Shown piece by piece: positions 24,523 to 33,381 of a stretch of DNA of 64,000 nt. The notes beneath the pieces were generated by a model. That model ran no database searches. It was not told the DNA's origin and saw only the letters and a program-made list of their open reading frames with translations. The DNA comes from Roseomonas fluvialis (lineage in GTDB: Bacteria > Pseudomonadota > Alphaproteobacteria > Acetobacterales > Acetobacteraceae), in NCBI RefSeq assembly GCF_022846615.1, contig NZ_AP025637.1, positions 3,497,001-3,561,000 on the forward strand. Direction: 5' to 3'. The first letter of the stretch is position 1. Every line of letters starts with the position of its first letter. The translations under genes and the position numbers were made by a program.

Positions 24523-24540
24523 CCGGCGCAGGCCGCGGCG

Positions 24541-25626
24541 GTGGGACGCATCGGCATCGACGCGCATGTGCTGGACGGGAAGTACCAGGGCTCGCGTTCC
24601 TGGCTGGAGAATGTGCTGGACCACATCCCCGCCACCGCGGGCGCGGCGGCGCATGAATGGGTCATCTATTCCGCCGACCCGACGGCGACGGCGCGGCGGT
24701 TCCCCTGGCCGCGCTACCGCCATGCCCTCATCACGACGCAAGATTCGATCGCGCGCCTGATGGTCTTCTGGCCGACGGCGCGACGGCGGGACCGGCTCGA
24801 TGCGCTGGTCACGCAGTATGTCTCGCCGCCGCTCGTCGGGCCGCGGTTTCGCCAGGTGGTCGTCATCCACGACGTGCTGTTCGAAAGCGACCCGCAGTTC
24901 TTTCCCAAGGCGATGCGCTGGCGCCTGCGGCTGCTCTGCCGCCTCAGCGCGGCGCGCGCGGCGGTGGTGCTGACGGTCTCGCGGCATGCCGCCGGGGAGA
25001 TCGCGCACCGCTACGGCGTGCCGGAGGATCGCATCCTCCTCGCGCCAAACGCCCCGGGTGCATTGCCGGCGCCTTCGGCGGACGACTTCGCCGCCGCGGG
25101 TGGCCTCGCGCCCTTCCTGCTCTGGGTCGGCCGGCTCGAACCGCGCAAGAACCTGCCGCTCGCGCTTGCGGCGACGCAGGCCGCGCGTGGTGCCGGCGCG
25201 CGGCTCGTGGTCGTGGGGCGCGAGGACCACGGCCCGGCCGGCGCGGCGATGGCGGCGCAGCTCGCGCAGACCCCCGGGGTGGTGCATCTGCGCGACGTCG
25301 CGCCCCCGCGCCTGGCCGCGCTCTATGCCACCGCCGCAGCCCTGGTGTTCCCGAGCCTCGGCGAAGGCTTCGGCATTCCGGTGATCGAGGCGCTGTCGGT
25401 GGGCACGGCGGTCATCGCCTCCAACCGCGGCGCCATCCCGGAAGCCGGCGGCCGCCTGGCCAGGTATATCGACCCCGCGGCACCCGATGCGGCCGCGCAG
25501 ATGGCCGCACTGGTGGCGCAGGCGCTTGCTGGCGGGCTGCGGCCCGACCCGGCGGCCTGTGCCGCACACCTGGCGGCGTTCCATCCGCGCCGTGCCGCCG
25601 AGGCGGTGGTCGCCGCAGTCCGATGA
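24541..25626 (+). CDS. Family 4 glycosyltransferase
   Basis: A 361-residue GT-B fold glycosyltransferase read from GTG 24541, 18 bases after the beta-helix gene. The N-terminal half starts GRIGIDAHVLDGKYQGSRSW and contains VVIHDVLFESDPQFFP. The C-terminal half has FLLWVGRLEPRKNLPLALAA, VVGREDHGP and the GT4 signature FPSLGEGFGIPVIEALSVGT with the conserved Glu pair, followed by ASNRGAIPEAGG. Probably a mannosyl- or rhamnosyl-type transferase for the repeat unit. No membrane anchor. It converges with the next glycosyltransferase gene on the other strand, with 15 bases between them. Confidence 0.88.
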   Translation: MGRIGIDAHVLDGKYQGSRSWLENVLDHIPATAGAAAHEWVIYSADPTATARRFPWPRYRHALITTQDSIARLMVFWPTARRRDRLDALVTQYVSPPLVGPRFRQVVVIHDVLFESDPQFFPKAMRWRLRLLCRLSAARAAVVLTVSRHAAGEIAHRYGVPEDRILLAPNAPGALPAPSADDFAAAGGLAPFLLWVGRLEPRKNLPLALAATQAARGAGARLVVVGREDHGPAGAAMAAQLAQTPGVVHLRDVAPPRLAALYATAAALVFPSLGEGFGIPVIEALSVGTAVIASNRGAIPEAGGRLARYIDPAAPDAAAQMAALVAQALAGGLRPDPAACAAHLAAFHPRRAAEAVVAAVR

Positions 25627-25641
25627 CGCGGACCGGGAGCG

Positions 25642-26697
25642 CTACCAGCGCTCTCCGTCGATCGAGCGCCGGTACAGCATGGCATAGCGGGTCGCCATGT
25701 CCCGCACGGCGAACCGTTCGAGCGCGACTTCCCGGCAACGCTTGCGCGAAATGCCGCGCACCTCGCGCATGGCGCGCGCCAGGCCCATGACGTTGTCGGC
25801 AAGGTAGCCGTTCACGCCATCCTCGACCTGCTCCGGCAGCCCGCCGCTGCGCAGCGTGACCACCGGCGTGCCGGCGCACAGCGCCTGGATCACGACCATC
25901 GGATAGACCTCGAACCACAGCGGTGCCAGCACGAGCGCGCGCGACGCGGCGAGCATGCGCTCGACCTCGCGCGTTTCGCCCAACAGGCGCACATTCGGCA
26001 GCAAGGCCGCCATCGGCTCGATGATGAACTTCGCATAGCGACGTCCCTCGATGTTGCCGACGATATCGAGCGGCTGGCGCGACAGCGCGGCGGCGAGGAT
26101 CGAGACGTGCTGCCCCTTGTAGCGCGCGATCTTGGCGAGATGGACCTGGCGTTCCCCGCCTTGCTCGGACCAATCGAGGCTCTGCACATCCACGCCGTAG
26201 CCCACATGGGGCACGGTGCCGCCCTTCAGCGTTCGCGCATGCGCCGCGCAGGCGGCCACGACATTCGCCTGCGCATAGCCTTCGGGCTGCGGCACGCAGG
26301 TCGAGACGACGAAGGGCACGCGATCGGGGTGGCGATTGACGAAGATGTTCTGCAGCGACCAGTCGTGCAGCACATCGAGGCGATGGCGCGCCGTATAGGC
26401 CTCGACGGCGTCGCACAGCGGCTGTTCGTTCAGAGGCGCCTTGCCACCGGTGAATGCGGGTTGATCCGCCGCGGGGTCCACTTCGATCGTCTGACCGGAA
26501 CACGCGCTTCCGGCGCGGGCGAACAGGGTCACCTCGTGACCCTGGCGGACCAATTCTTCGGCAAGGGCGTGGACGACGCGCTCGATGCCGCCATAGCCCT
26601 GGGGCGGGGTGGGGACACTGATCGTGGAGATCATCCCCACCCTGAGCTTCCCGCCGTTGCCAAGCGCAGGCCTTGCGGGTGATGCAGTGGACGCCAC
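25642..26697 (-). CDS. Family 4 glycosyltransferase, last gene of the wza/wzc operon
   Basis: A 351-residue GT-B glycosyltransferase. GTG 26697 was chosen because it lies 11 bases after the stop codon of the upstream gene with a GAGGA site; ATG 26634 is an alternative (MISTISVPTPPQGYGGIERV). It has HEVTLFARAGS and then, in the donor-binding half, KIARYKGQHVSILAAAL, VRLLGETREVERM and APLWFEVYPMVVIQALCAGT, the GT4 pattern with the Glu-x7-Glu relationship. It ends with the four genes for export and co-polymerisation in one minus-strand unit. Probably cytoplasmic, adding one sugar of the repeat unit. Confidence 0.85.
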   Translation of the reverse strand: MASTASPARPALGNGGKLRVGMISTISVPTPPQGYGGIERVVHALAEELVRQGHEVTLFARAGSACSGQTIEVDPAADQPAFTGGKAPLNEQPLCDAVEAYTARHRLDVLHDWSLQNIFVNRHPDRVPFVVSTCVPQPEGYAQANVVAACAAHARTLKGGTVPHVGYGVDVQSLDWSEQGGERQVHLAKIARYKGQHVSILAAALSRQPLDIVGNIEGRRYAKFIIEPMAALLPNVRLLGETREVERMLAASRALVLAPLWFEVYPMVVIQALCAGTPVVTLRSGGLPEQVEDGVNGYLADNVMGLARAMREVRGISRKRCREVALERFAVRDMATRYAMLYRRSIDGERW

Positions 26698-26708
26698 GCG
26701 AGGAGTCC

Positions 26709-27404
26709 TCAGAGCAGACGGTCGAGCACGGCCGGCAGGTGCCGCCGGTACCGATTGAGCAAGGTCCCGGCCAGCGGCGCGCCGCCGGCCTCGAGGACGG
26801 CGGCCGCTTCGCGGATGACCTCCGCCGCGGTGGACTCCGCGCGCACGACCATCATGGCGGATCCCGCCTGCGCGCCGACCATCGCGGCCTCGGGGCTCGC
26901 CAGCACGGCGGGACAGTCGATCACGCAGAAATCGAAGCCCTCCCGGCGGATCTGCTGGCACAGGGCACCGATGCTGCTGGCGGCGAAGATCGATCCCTGC
27001 TCGGATGCCGCGGCATTGCCGGACGGCAGGATCGCGAACTGGCCGGATGCGGCGACATGCAGCGCCCGTCGCAGCGGCACGCGGCCGCCCAGTACCTCAG
27101 CGAGGCCAGGTCCAGGCGGGATGCCATGGAGCGCGCCGAGCGCTGGCGCGACCAGGTTGGCGTCGACCAGCGCAACGCTACGCCCCAAGCCCATCTGGAG
27201 CGTGCGCGCTAGGGTCATCGCAACCGTTGTCGTGCCCTCCCGCCGAAGGCTCGACACCAGGGCGATGACCCGTTGCGGCGCCAGCGTCCCGGTGGCCATG
27301 GACACGGCAACCGGCATCATCGCGATCTGCGCCGCATCGAGCGGCCCGCCGGTCGTGGCGGCGGCGCGCGCCGCCAGGGCAGTCTGGTCGTGCATCGCGT
27401 TCAT
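26709..27404 (-). CDS. CpsD/CapB-like ATPase with altered Walker A motif
   Basis: A 231-residue P-loop protein of the polysaccharide tyrosine-autokinase family, in an ATGA overlap with the Wzc-like gene. The Walker A region is SSLRREGTTTVAMTLAR (about residues 51-66), where most relatives have GEGKST, so the Lys that binds phosphate is replaced by Thr. Walker A' is SVALVDANL (usually DAD) and Walker B is FCVIDCPAV. There is no Tyr-rich C-terminal cluster. GEGTST-type members of this family do exist as I recall, so the change may be a subfamily feature. It is probably a partner of the kinase-less Wzc-like protein rather than a true tyrosine kinase. Confidence 0.78.
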   Translation of the reverse strand: MNAMHDQTALAARAAATTGGPLDAAQIAMMPVAVSMATGTLAPQRVIALVSSLRREGTTTVAMTLARTLQMGLGRSVALVDANLVAPALGALHGIPPGPGLAEVLGGRVPLRRALHVAASGQFAILPSGNAAASEQGSIFAASSIGALCQQIRREGFDFCVIDCPAVLASPEAAMVGAQAGSAMMVVRAESTAAEVIREAAAVLEAGGAPLAGTLLNRYRRHLPAVLDRLL

Positions 27405-28981
27405 CGCAGCCTCGGCAATTCAGGCAGGCGTCCCAGGACCGGAACGCCGAGTACGCGCCGCAGGTCCCCTTCGGTCGAAACCGAGCGGTCGAAGAACTGC
27501 GCGAAGACCGCGTAGGCGACGGCAAGGAGCAGGCCGAAGGCAGCGGCGAGGCCGACCACCAGGCTTCGACGCGGCCAGGTCGGCAGGACCGGAGGCGTGG
27601 CGCGCGCCAGCACCCGCACGCTGGCCGGCTGCTCGGTATCGAGAGCGAGGTTCAGGGTCAGGCGTTCGACCTCGCGATGGAGGTCACGGTGGCGGGTCAG
27701 CAGCATGTCGCGCCGGCCCTGCAGTTCCAGATAGCCGGATTCGATCTCCTGCACGCGATCGAGCCGCTGCCGCGCCTCGGCCAGCCGGACCTCGGTGGCG
27801 TTCTGGACTTCCTGATCGGCACGCAGCCGGTCGTCGAGGTAGCCCAGAAGCGCGTCGCGCTTCTGCAGCCGCAAGGCGGCGATCTGTTCGTCGAGCAGCC
27901 TCACGTCGCGCGACGTGGGCAGCAGCTGGCGCAGCAGAAGGCTGCGCTGGTTCAGCAATTCGGCATAGCGCGTGTCGAGGTCCGCCATCTGCGACAGCGT
28001 GATCTGGGGAATGCCGGGCGTGGACGGCCAACCTGTGCCGTCGGCATATTGCTGGCGCACATCGTCGATGCGCCGACGGGTCTGTTCCTGGGACACCTGC
28101 GCCGTCGCGATCTCGCGTTCGAGCGATGCGATGAGACCGAGTACCACCTGCTTCTCAGCGGTCGGGTCGGTGAGGCGGTTGTCCCGCCCGTAGGTCGTGA
28201 GCGTCGCCGCGACGGCCTGAAGTTCGCTTTCGATCCGCGTGGCCTCGCCGCGATAGAAGTCCGCCGCATCGCGGCTCGCCGACATCACCCGGACATGCTC
28301 CACCAGGAAGGAGTCGAGGATGCTGTTCATGGCGAAGGCCGCGAAGGTTGGATCGCTCCAGCGGAAGGCGGCGACGAAGACGCTGGTTTCCTTGATCGGC
28401 GCAGCACTCAGGGCACGACGGATTTCCTCCGCCAGCGCTTCGTCTGCAGTGAGTTCGCGCACGCCGAACACCTGGCGGACCGGTCGCAGGACGGTGCGCA
28501 TGAGGTCGGACGCGGACGCACGCGCCTCGTCGAGCCGCCGGCGCCACGGCGGCGGGGGCGGCGCATTGGCAGCCATCTCCTCGAGCCTTGCGCGGAGCAC
28601 CGGGAAGCTACGTTCGAGCACAGCTGGGCTTGCGAAGATCTCGATCCCGTCGTTCACGTTCTCCGGCCGTTCGGAGAAGACGAAGCTGCCCGGCGCATTG
28701 TCGGCGGTCGCGACGGCGGTGAGCTTGTCCCTCCCGACACGCACCAGGACACGGGTGCTCGCGGTGTAGGTGGAGAACTCGAGCAGCAGGTACGCGAGCG
28801 AACACAGCACCGCACCGAGCATGATTCCAATCATGGGCCAGCGCCGCCGGGCCAGCGTGCGAAGGATGTCGCGCAGGGACGCGGCGGCCACGTCGCGCGA
28901 CGCCTCCGCATGCTCGATCACCCGCCGCGGTTCGGCGAGCGCCCTGTCCGGCCCTGCCATCGAGAGATCGCGTCCGCTCAT
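27401..28981 (-). CDS. Wzc-like polysaccharide co-polymerase without kinase domain
   Basis: A 526-residue membrane protein of the PCP-2a/Wzz family read from ATG 28981, in an ATGA overlap with the upstream gene. The first membrane helix is about residues 48-68 (MIGIMLGAVLCSLAYLLLEF), followed by YTASTRVLVRVGRDKL. The large periplasmic part (about residues 90-470) is rich in coiled coil (for example ADQEVQNATEVRLAEARQRL). The second helix lies near residues 475-505 (SLVVGLAAAFGLLLAVAYAV). No C-terminal kinase domain is present; that function is represented by the separate ATPase gene next door. It controls chain length and couples polymerisation to export through the Wza-like protein. Confidence 0.88.
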   Translation of the reverse strand: MSGRDLSMAGPDRALAEPRRVIEHAEASRDVAAASLRDILRTLARRRWPMIGIMLGAVLCSLAYLLLEFSTYTASTRVLVRVGRDKLTAVATADNAPGSFVFSERPENVNDGIEIFASPAVLERSFPVLRARLEEMAANAPPPPPWRRRLDEARASASDLMRTVLRPVRQVFGVRELTADEALAEEIRRALSAAPIKETSVFVAAFRWSDPTFAAFAMNSILDSFLVEHVRVMSASRDAADFYRGEATRIESELQAVAATLTTYGRDNRLTDPTAEKQVVLGLIASLEREIATAQVSQEQTRRRIDDVRQQYADGTGWPSTPGIPQITLSQMADLDTRYAELLNQRSLLLRQLLPTSRDVRLLDEQIAALRLQKRDALLGYLDDRLRADQEVQNATEVRLAEARQRLDRVQEIESGYLELQGRRDMLLTRHRDLHREVERLTLNLALDTEQPASVRVLARATPPVLPTWPRRSLVVGLAAAFGLLLAVAYAVFAQFFDRSVSTEGDLRRVLGVPVLGRLPELPRLR

Positions 28982-30063
28982 CGCACACCACCGAGCACCG
29001 CCGGTGCGTTCGCGTTGTAGTAGATGCCCGCCGATGTACCGCTGAAGAGAAACAGGCGCCGGAAGACCTGGTCCATGATGCGCCCGGCCACGGCGAGCTG
29101 GGTCGGCGGCACGTAGAGAACCGCGCCGGGCGGCACCACCATGTCCTCGTCGATCGAAAGGCGCTCCAGGACATTCAGCAGGTTGGCCACGCGGACGCGC
29201 GGCTGGCCGGCCTGGTCCCAGTACAGCAGGCGCACCTGGTCCATCGCCGCGAATTCGTTCGGCCCGCCGCCCGCGGCGACGTGTTGCAGGATGGTGCGCG
29301 CCGGCGCACCGGGCTGCGGCCCGGGCCGCTGGACCTCGCCAAACAGGAAGACAAGCTGGCCCGCGGTGCCGCTCAGGCGGACCGTCGGCTGCAGGTTCGG
29401 GATGCGCCGCTGATACGCGGAGGCAATGCGGTCCGAGACTTCGTCGACCGTCAGCCCGCTGACCGTGACCGATCGCAGCAGCGGCAGGCCGATGGTGCCG
29501 TCGGGTCCAACGGTCACCGACTGCTGGCGCTGTCCGCCCTGCCCCGACAGCATGGTGGTGAAGCGCTCGGCTTCTTCCGTGACGCGCATGACATGCACCG
29601 TCACCCGGGGATCGACCACCTCGTCGCGATACCGATCGGCGATGACGCGGGCCAATTCGGTCGGCTGCAGGCCATCGGCGCGGATCTCTCCGCGGCCCAC
29701 CAGCGTGATGCGCCCGTCCGGGCGTACGGTATGGCTGCGGCTGTACTGCGGCAGCTCGAGCATGACGACGTCGATCTGGTCGCCGATGCCCAGGCGGTAG
29801 TCGCGCATGGTAGCGCGACCGCTGACGAAGTAGTTCACCTCCAGCGTGTCGCCGGGCTGCAGGCGCCACGCGCGCGTGCCCCGCAGTACGGCCTGGGAGA
29901 GCTCGGACGTGGCAGCCGCGCGCATGACAGGGTCGGCTGCGTCGATATACGCCGGCTCCGACCCCTGGCTCAGGTCGTAGCTGCGCTGGTTGCTGCAGCC
30001 GACCAGCTGCAGGACACACAGGGTGCCGATGGCGCGCGTCAGGGACATCAATCGTCGGTTCAT
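28978..30063 (-). CDS. Wza-like polysaccharide export lipoprotein
   Basis: A 361-residue outer-membrane exporter read from ATG 30063. The N-terminus is a lipoprotein signal with the lipobox LQLVGC. Poly_export and SLBB-like domains follow: YRLGIGDQIDVVMLELPQYS, HTVRPDGRITLVGRGEIRAD, and repeated segments with TVGPDGTIGLPLLRSV and VFLFGEVQRPGPQPGAP. The C-terminal segment (RIMDQVFRRLFLFSGTSAGI) may form the amphipathic membrane-spanning helix. ATGA overlaps with both neighbours show translational coupling. It forms the periplasmic and outer-membrane pore through which the finished polysaccharide leaves the cell. Confidence 0.88.
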   Translation of the reverse strand: MNRRLMSLTRAIGTLCVLQLVGCSNQRSYDLSQGSEPAYIDAADPVMRAAATSELSQAVLRGTRAWRLQPGDTLEVNYFVSGRATMRDYRLGIGDQIDVVMLELPQYSRSHTVRPDGRITLVGRGEIRADGLQPTELARVIADRYRDEVVDPRVTVHVMRVTEEAERFTTMLSGQGGQRQQSVTVGPDGTIGLPLLRSVTVSGLTVDEVSDRIASAYQRRIPNLQPTVRLSGTAGQLVFLFGEVQRPGPQPGAPARTILQHVAAGGGPNEFAAMDQVRLLYWDQAGQPRVRVANLLNVLERLSIDEDMVVPPGAVLYVPPTQLAVAGRIMDQVFRRLFLFSGTSAGIYYNANAPAVLGGVR

Positions 30064-31406
30064 GCGGCGATGCTCGCCTGTCTGTTGTGGCTGTTTGGGG
30101 GTGCGTCGTTCAGGGCTGGCGCGGCATCGGCCTCGGGAAGGCGCCCGGCGCGCAGGGCCTTGAGCAGGACCTGCTGAGCGACGGCGGGTAGCCGGAAGCC
30201 GATCCGCGGTCCGCCCGCTTCATCCGTGCGGAAAAGCACCGACCCGCCAGCCTCGGTGCACAGCACGTCGATCGCCGCGTGAACATCGTCGCGCAGCGAA
30301 GCGGGCGAGATGCGGCCGTCATCGTCGAAGGGGGCAAGGGCGGCCGCCACCAACGCCGCCTCGGCATCCGGAACGGCCATCGCGCGGCTCCAGAAGGCGC
30401 CGAGTTCGGCGGCCTGCTTCTGCATGACCTGGTCGGCGCCGGCCACGGCGTCGTCGCGCGTCACCGCTGTCGCCGCGCCACGCGCGGCCGCCGCGCGCGC
30501 GGTATAGAGGCTCAGCAGGTGCGCGTAGTACGGCATGCCGCGCGACAGCCGCACGATGAGCGCGATGGCCGCAGGCTCGAAGTCGAGGCCCGCGGCGGTG
30601 GCTCCCGCAGCGACCAGACGCCCGACCTCGGCATCATCCATGGGCGGCAGCGCGATGGCCAGGATGGCACGCTGGACGGATGGCTGCCACCCGAGGAGAT
30701 CCTCGAGGCTTCCGGCGACACCGATCAGCAGCAGCGTCGCGTTTGCCGCCTGGTCGGACAGGGTCTTGATCGTCTCCGCGATCTCCGAGCGCAGCCGGTC
30801 GCACGCAGCGCGGTCGAACTCGTCCACCACCAGCACGACGCGTCCGCGCAACCTGGCCAGGATGTCGCACACCTCATCGGCGCCGAAATCGCCCCCGGGC
30901 AGCAGGTCCGCCGCACTCGCAAGGTGGTTCCCGTCGCGCAGCATGCGACCCGGAATCTCCGCGAGAAGCCCCCGGAACAACCGCTCATAGGTCGTGTGGA
31001 TGCCGCAGGCGCGCCGGACTGTCTCGACGCCGGCCTTCTCCGCCAGAGCCGCGAAGCCATTCGCCAGAGATGTCTTGCCGCGGCCGCGATCACCGAACAG
31101 CACGATATGCGCGCGCTCCTGTTCGACCGCAGCGATCATCCGCCGCAGATGCGTCTCCCGCCCGATGAACAGCGGGCCGAGGGTCCGCGGCTGGGTGGGC
31201 GTGAAGGCCGCCGCGAGGGGCGCCTCGGCGGCATTGCGGTCCGTCATGAAGGCGGGCTCGACCGGGTCTGCGGCATCGCGCGCGGGCTGCGCGTCCTCGA
31301 GCGGGCGGAAGTCGCGCGGCACCGCGGCGCCGCGACCCGCCGCGCGCCTGGCGGCAGCGGGATCCCGCGCGTTCAGGCCGAAAAGTCTGCGCAGCAGTTG
31401 GATCAC
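30060..31406 (-). CDS. ExeA-like AAA ATPase of the polysaccharide export operon
   Basis: A 448-residue ATPase, first gene of the minus-strand export operon, overlapping the Wza-like gene by ATGA. Walker A is FGDRGRGKTS (residues 104-113) and Walker B is VVLVVDEFDRA (190-200). Preceding these is LGPLFIGRETHLRRMIAAVE, the N-terminal helix region of ExeA/GspA-type ATPases. The C-terminal 100 residues are a winged-helix-like region without clear motif. Related ATPases occur in polysaccharide/exosortase loci together with Wza- and Wzc-like genes, as here; no exosortase is in the window. It has no membrane helix. Its task in export is not known. Confidence 0.75.
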   Translation of the reverse strand: MIQLLRRLFGLNARDPAAARRAAGRGAAVPRDFRPLEDAQPARDAADPVEPAFMTDRNAAEAPLAAAFTPTQPRTLGPLFIGRETHLRRMIAAVEQERAHIVLFGDRGRGKTSLANGFAALAEKAGVETVRRACGIHTTYERLFRGLLAEIPGRMLRDGNHLASAADLLPGGDFGADEVCDILARLRGRVVLVVDEFDRAACDRLRSEIAETIKTLSDQAANATLLLIGVAGSLEDLLGWQPSVQRAILAIALPPMDDAEVGRLVAAGATAAGLDFEPAAIALIVRLSRGMPYYAHLLSLYTARAAAARGAATAVTRDDAVAGADQVMQKQAAELGAFWSRAMAVPDAEAALVAAALAPFDDDGRISPASLRDDVHAAIDVLCTEAGGSVLFRTDEAGGPRIGFRLPAVAQQVLLKALRAGRLPEADAAPALNDAPPNSHNRQASIAA

Positions 31407-31528
31407 CCGACATCCCCGAACCGACAGGCTGGAATTTTTCTACAGCGAAGTATCGATTTCATCTCACTAATCAGGCATCATTGGCAAGCAAAGGTTCAGT
31501 CCACATCCCAGAAAGCGACAGAACTCCA
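31407..31528. promoter_or_regulatory. Divergent promoter region of the two polysaccharide operons
   Basis: A 122-base AT-rich spacer between the ATPase gene (leftward) and the methyltransferase gene (rightward), the only gap separating the two main operons. It must contain promoters for both directions. I cannot place individual boxes with certainty. Confidence 0.55.
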
Positions 31529-32380
31529 ATGACAACAACAATCGAACCAGTACGTATTATCACGTATATAGACGGATATCCTGCCACCGTTCCGGCAGAC
31601 GGCGGGGATGTGATCTACCAAGCGTTGATTCCCGGCTATGCCGAGGATCAGGAACGGGAGAATATTGGTCGGACAGATAACTATCTGGTACCGATCCTGA
31701 GGCGGATCGGTGCAACCCGCCTCCTGGATGCGGGCTGCGGCGTGGGTGCGACCGTGCAGCGCCTGGTCGACCACGGCTTCGATGCCCACGGCTTCGACCT
31801 GATGGAGCAGACGCCGATCTGGGCGGCCGCGGGGCGCCCGCGCGACCGCTTCGTCGTCACCGACCCCCTGAAGCTCGAACTGCCCTTCGCCGATGCAAGC
31901 TTCGACTGCGTGTTCAGCTTCGGCGTCCTCGAACACGTCGGGACACAGGACGGCCATGCCACCCGCCGGGCGGACTATCACGAGATCCGCACGCAATGGG
32001 CGCGCGAGCTGTTCCGCGTCACGCGCCCTGGCGGGCATCTGCTGCTGGGGGGACCGAACCGGCGCTTTCCGGTCGATACCGCGCATGCGCTCGATGCCGC
32101 GGCGGGTCCGGTCGAGAGATGGCTCAGCGCGAAGGTCGGCGTCTCCATCCATCGTGTCTGGGGGGACTACTTCCTCTGGAGCTACGGTGATGTGCGCCGC
32201 TACCTCGCGGACCTTCCGTTCACGCTCGAGGGGCTGACGGTCGACGGTCTTGCCAACTACTCCCGCATCCCTTGGCCGTTTGGCGCCCTCGCGCGGGGCT
32301 ATGTCCGCCACCTGCCGAAGCGGCTGCTCGCGACCGGCTTCAATCCGTGGGTCATGGCGCTGGTGCGCAAGGACGCGTGA
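31529..32380 (+). CDS. SAM-dependent methyltransferase
   Basis: A 283-residue class I methyltransferase read from ATG 31529; an in-frame TTG lies upstream at 31481. The SAM-binding motif I is LLDAGCGVGATVQRL (about residues 65-79), followed by FDAHGFDLMEQTP, DPLKLELPFADASFDCVFSF and GVLEHVGTQ. Near the C-terminus is WGDYFLWSYGDVRRYLADLP. The overall shape is that of Methyltransf_11-type proteins in sugar loci. It probably methylates a sugar or lipid-linked intermediate. It begins the plus-strand operon and overlaps the next gene (GTGA). Confidence 0.78.
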   Translation: MTTTIEPVRIITYIDGYPATVPADGGDVIYQALIPGYAEDQERENIGRTDNYLVPILRRIGATRLLDAGCGVGATVQRLVDHGFDAHGFDLMEQTPIWAAAGRPRDRFVVTDPLKLELPFADASFDCVFSFGVLEHVGTQDGHATRRADYHEIRTQWARELFRVTRPGGHLLLGGPNRRFPVDTAHALDAAAGPVERWLSAKVGVSIHRVWGDYFLWSYGDVRRYLADLPFTLEGLTVDGLANYSRIPWPFGALARGYVRHLPKRLLATGFNPWVMALVRKDA

Positions 32381-33381
32381 CGGGCATGCCGCCGCCAGAC
32401 ATCGGTGAACACGGCAGGGACGCCCGGGCGGTGGTGCTCAGCGTCGTCATCGTCACCTGGAACTGCCGCGCGCTTGTGCTGGACTGCCTGGCCGCCCTAT
32501 TCGCGTCTGAGCTACCGGCGCAGACCGAGGTCATCGTCGTCGACAATGCCTCGGCCGACGGCACCGCGGCTGCCGTCGCGGTCGCGTTTCCCGAGGTACT
32601 GCTGATCGCCAACCACGAGAACGCGGGTTTCGCCGCCGGCAACAACCTCGGCTTCGCCGTGGCGCGCGGGCAGACGATCCTCCTGCTCAACCCCGATGCC
32701 TTTCCGGCTGCACCCGACAGCCTGATGGCACTGTGGCGCTTCCTCGAGGCGAATGCCGGCTACGCCGCGGCGGGGCCGCGACTGCTGCACGAGGATGGAC
32801 GCCACCAGGTCGGCGATGCCGGCTGGCGGCCGGGCTTCATCAGCCTGGCGCTGCATGCGCTGGGCCTGAGCCAGCTCCTGCCGCGCCACCTGCATGGCGT
32901 GTTCCTGGTGCGGCCGGACCGGCTCGGCGCCGGGCCGGTGCCGGTCGACTGGATCTGCGGCGCCTGCATGATGGTGCGCGCCGATGCGGTGCGGCAGGTC
33001 GGCGGCCTCGACGCGAATTTCTTCATGTACGCCGAGGATGTGGAATGGGGCTGCCGCATGCGGCGCGCCGGCCTGCGCCTGGGCTACCTGCCGCAGGTGC
33101 GGGTCCGCCACCTGCAGGGCGGCACCCAGGTCGGTCGCGCCGCGCCGACACGCTGGCTCGACAATCTCGTGCGGCTGCATTGCAGCCTGAACGGGCCGGG
33201 CGCTCTGCCGCTGCTGCGCCCCATTCTGGCGGCTGGCTTCGCGCTGCGCGCGCTGGCCTATGGCGCGTTGGCCTTTTTGCGAGGGGACCGCGGCCGCGCG
33301 ACGCAGGCCGCAACCATGTGGGCCTTCGCCCGGCATGCCTGGGGCCTGCGGCCCGGCGGCGGCGCCGCGAGCCCGTCATGA
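32377..33381 (+). CDS. Family 2 glycosyltransferase (rhamnosyltransferase-like)
   Basis: A 334-residue GT2 enzyme. GTG 32377 overlaps the stop codon of the methyltransferase gene (GTGA); ATG 32386 is an alternative. Motifs are VLSVVIVTWNCRALVLDCL, EVIVVDNASADGT, NAGFAAGNNLGFAVARGQ (WbbL-like) and the metal-binding region LLLNPDA. The C-terminal acceptor part has PVDWICGACMMVRADAV and FFMYAEDVEWGCRMRRAG, typical of rhamnosyl- and related transferases. A helix-rich tail follows. ATGA overlap leads into the polymerase gene. Confidence 0.87.
   Translation: MTGMPPPDIGEHGRDARAVVLSVVIVTWNCRALVLDCLAALFASELPAQTEVIVVDNASADGTAAAVAVAFPEVLLIANHENAGFAAGNNLGFAVARGQTILLLNPDAFPAAPDSLMALWRFLEANAGYAAAGPRLLHEDGRHQVGDAGWRPGFISLALHALGLSQLLPRHLHGVFLVRPDRLGAGPVPVDWICGACMMVRADAVRQVGGLDANFFMYAEDVEWGCRMRRAGLRLGYLPQVRVRHLQGGTQVGRAAPTRWLDNLVRLHCSLNGPGALPLLRPILAAGFALRALAYGALAFLRGDRGRATQAATMWAFARHAWGLRPGGGAASPS

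Noticed and set aside
23173-25584. 803-codon open frame on the minus strand
   Set aside because: It runs antisense across two well-supported genes (beta-helix protein and GT4). The product is Arg/His/Asp-rich with no domain, as expected for an antisense frame in GC-rich DNA.
27401-30019. Long upstream extension of the Wzc-like frame
   Set aside because: The first 346 codons of the open frame are the shadow of the Wza-like gene. The real start at 28981 overlaps that gene's stop by ATGA and begins a proper cytoplasmic N-terminus.
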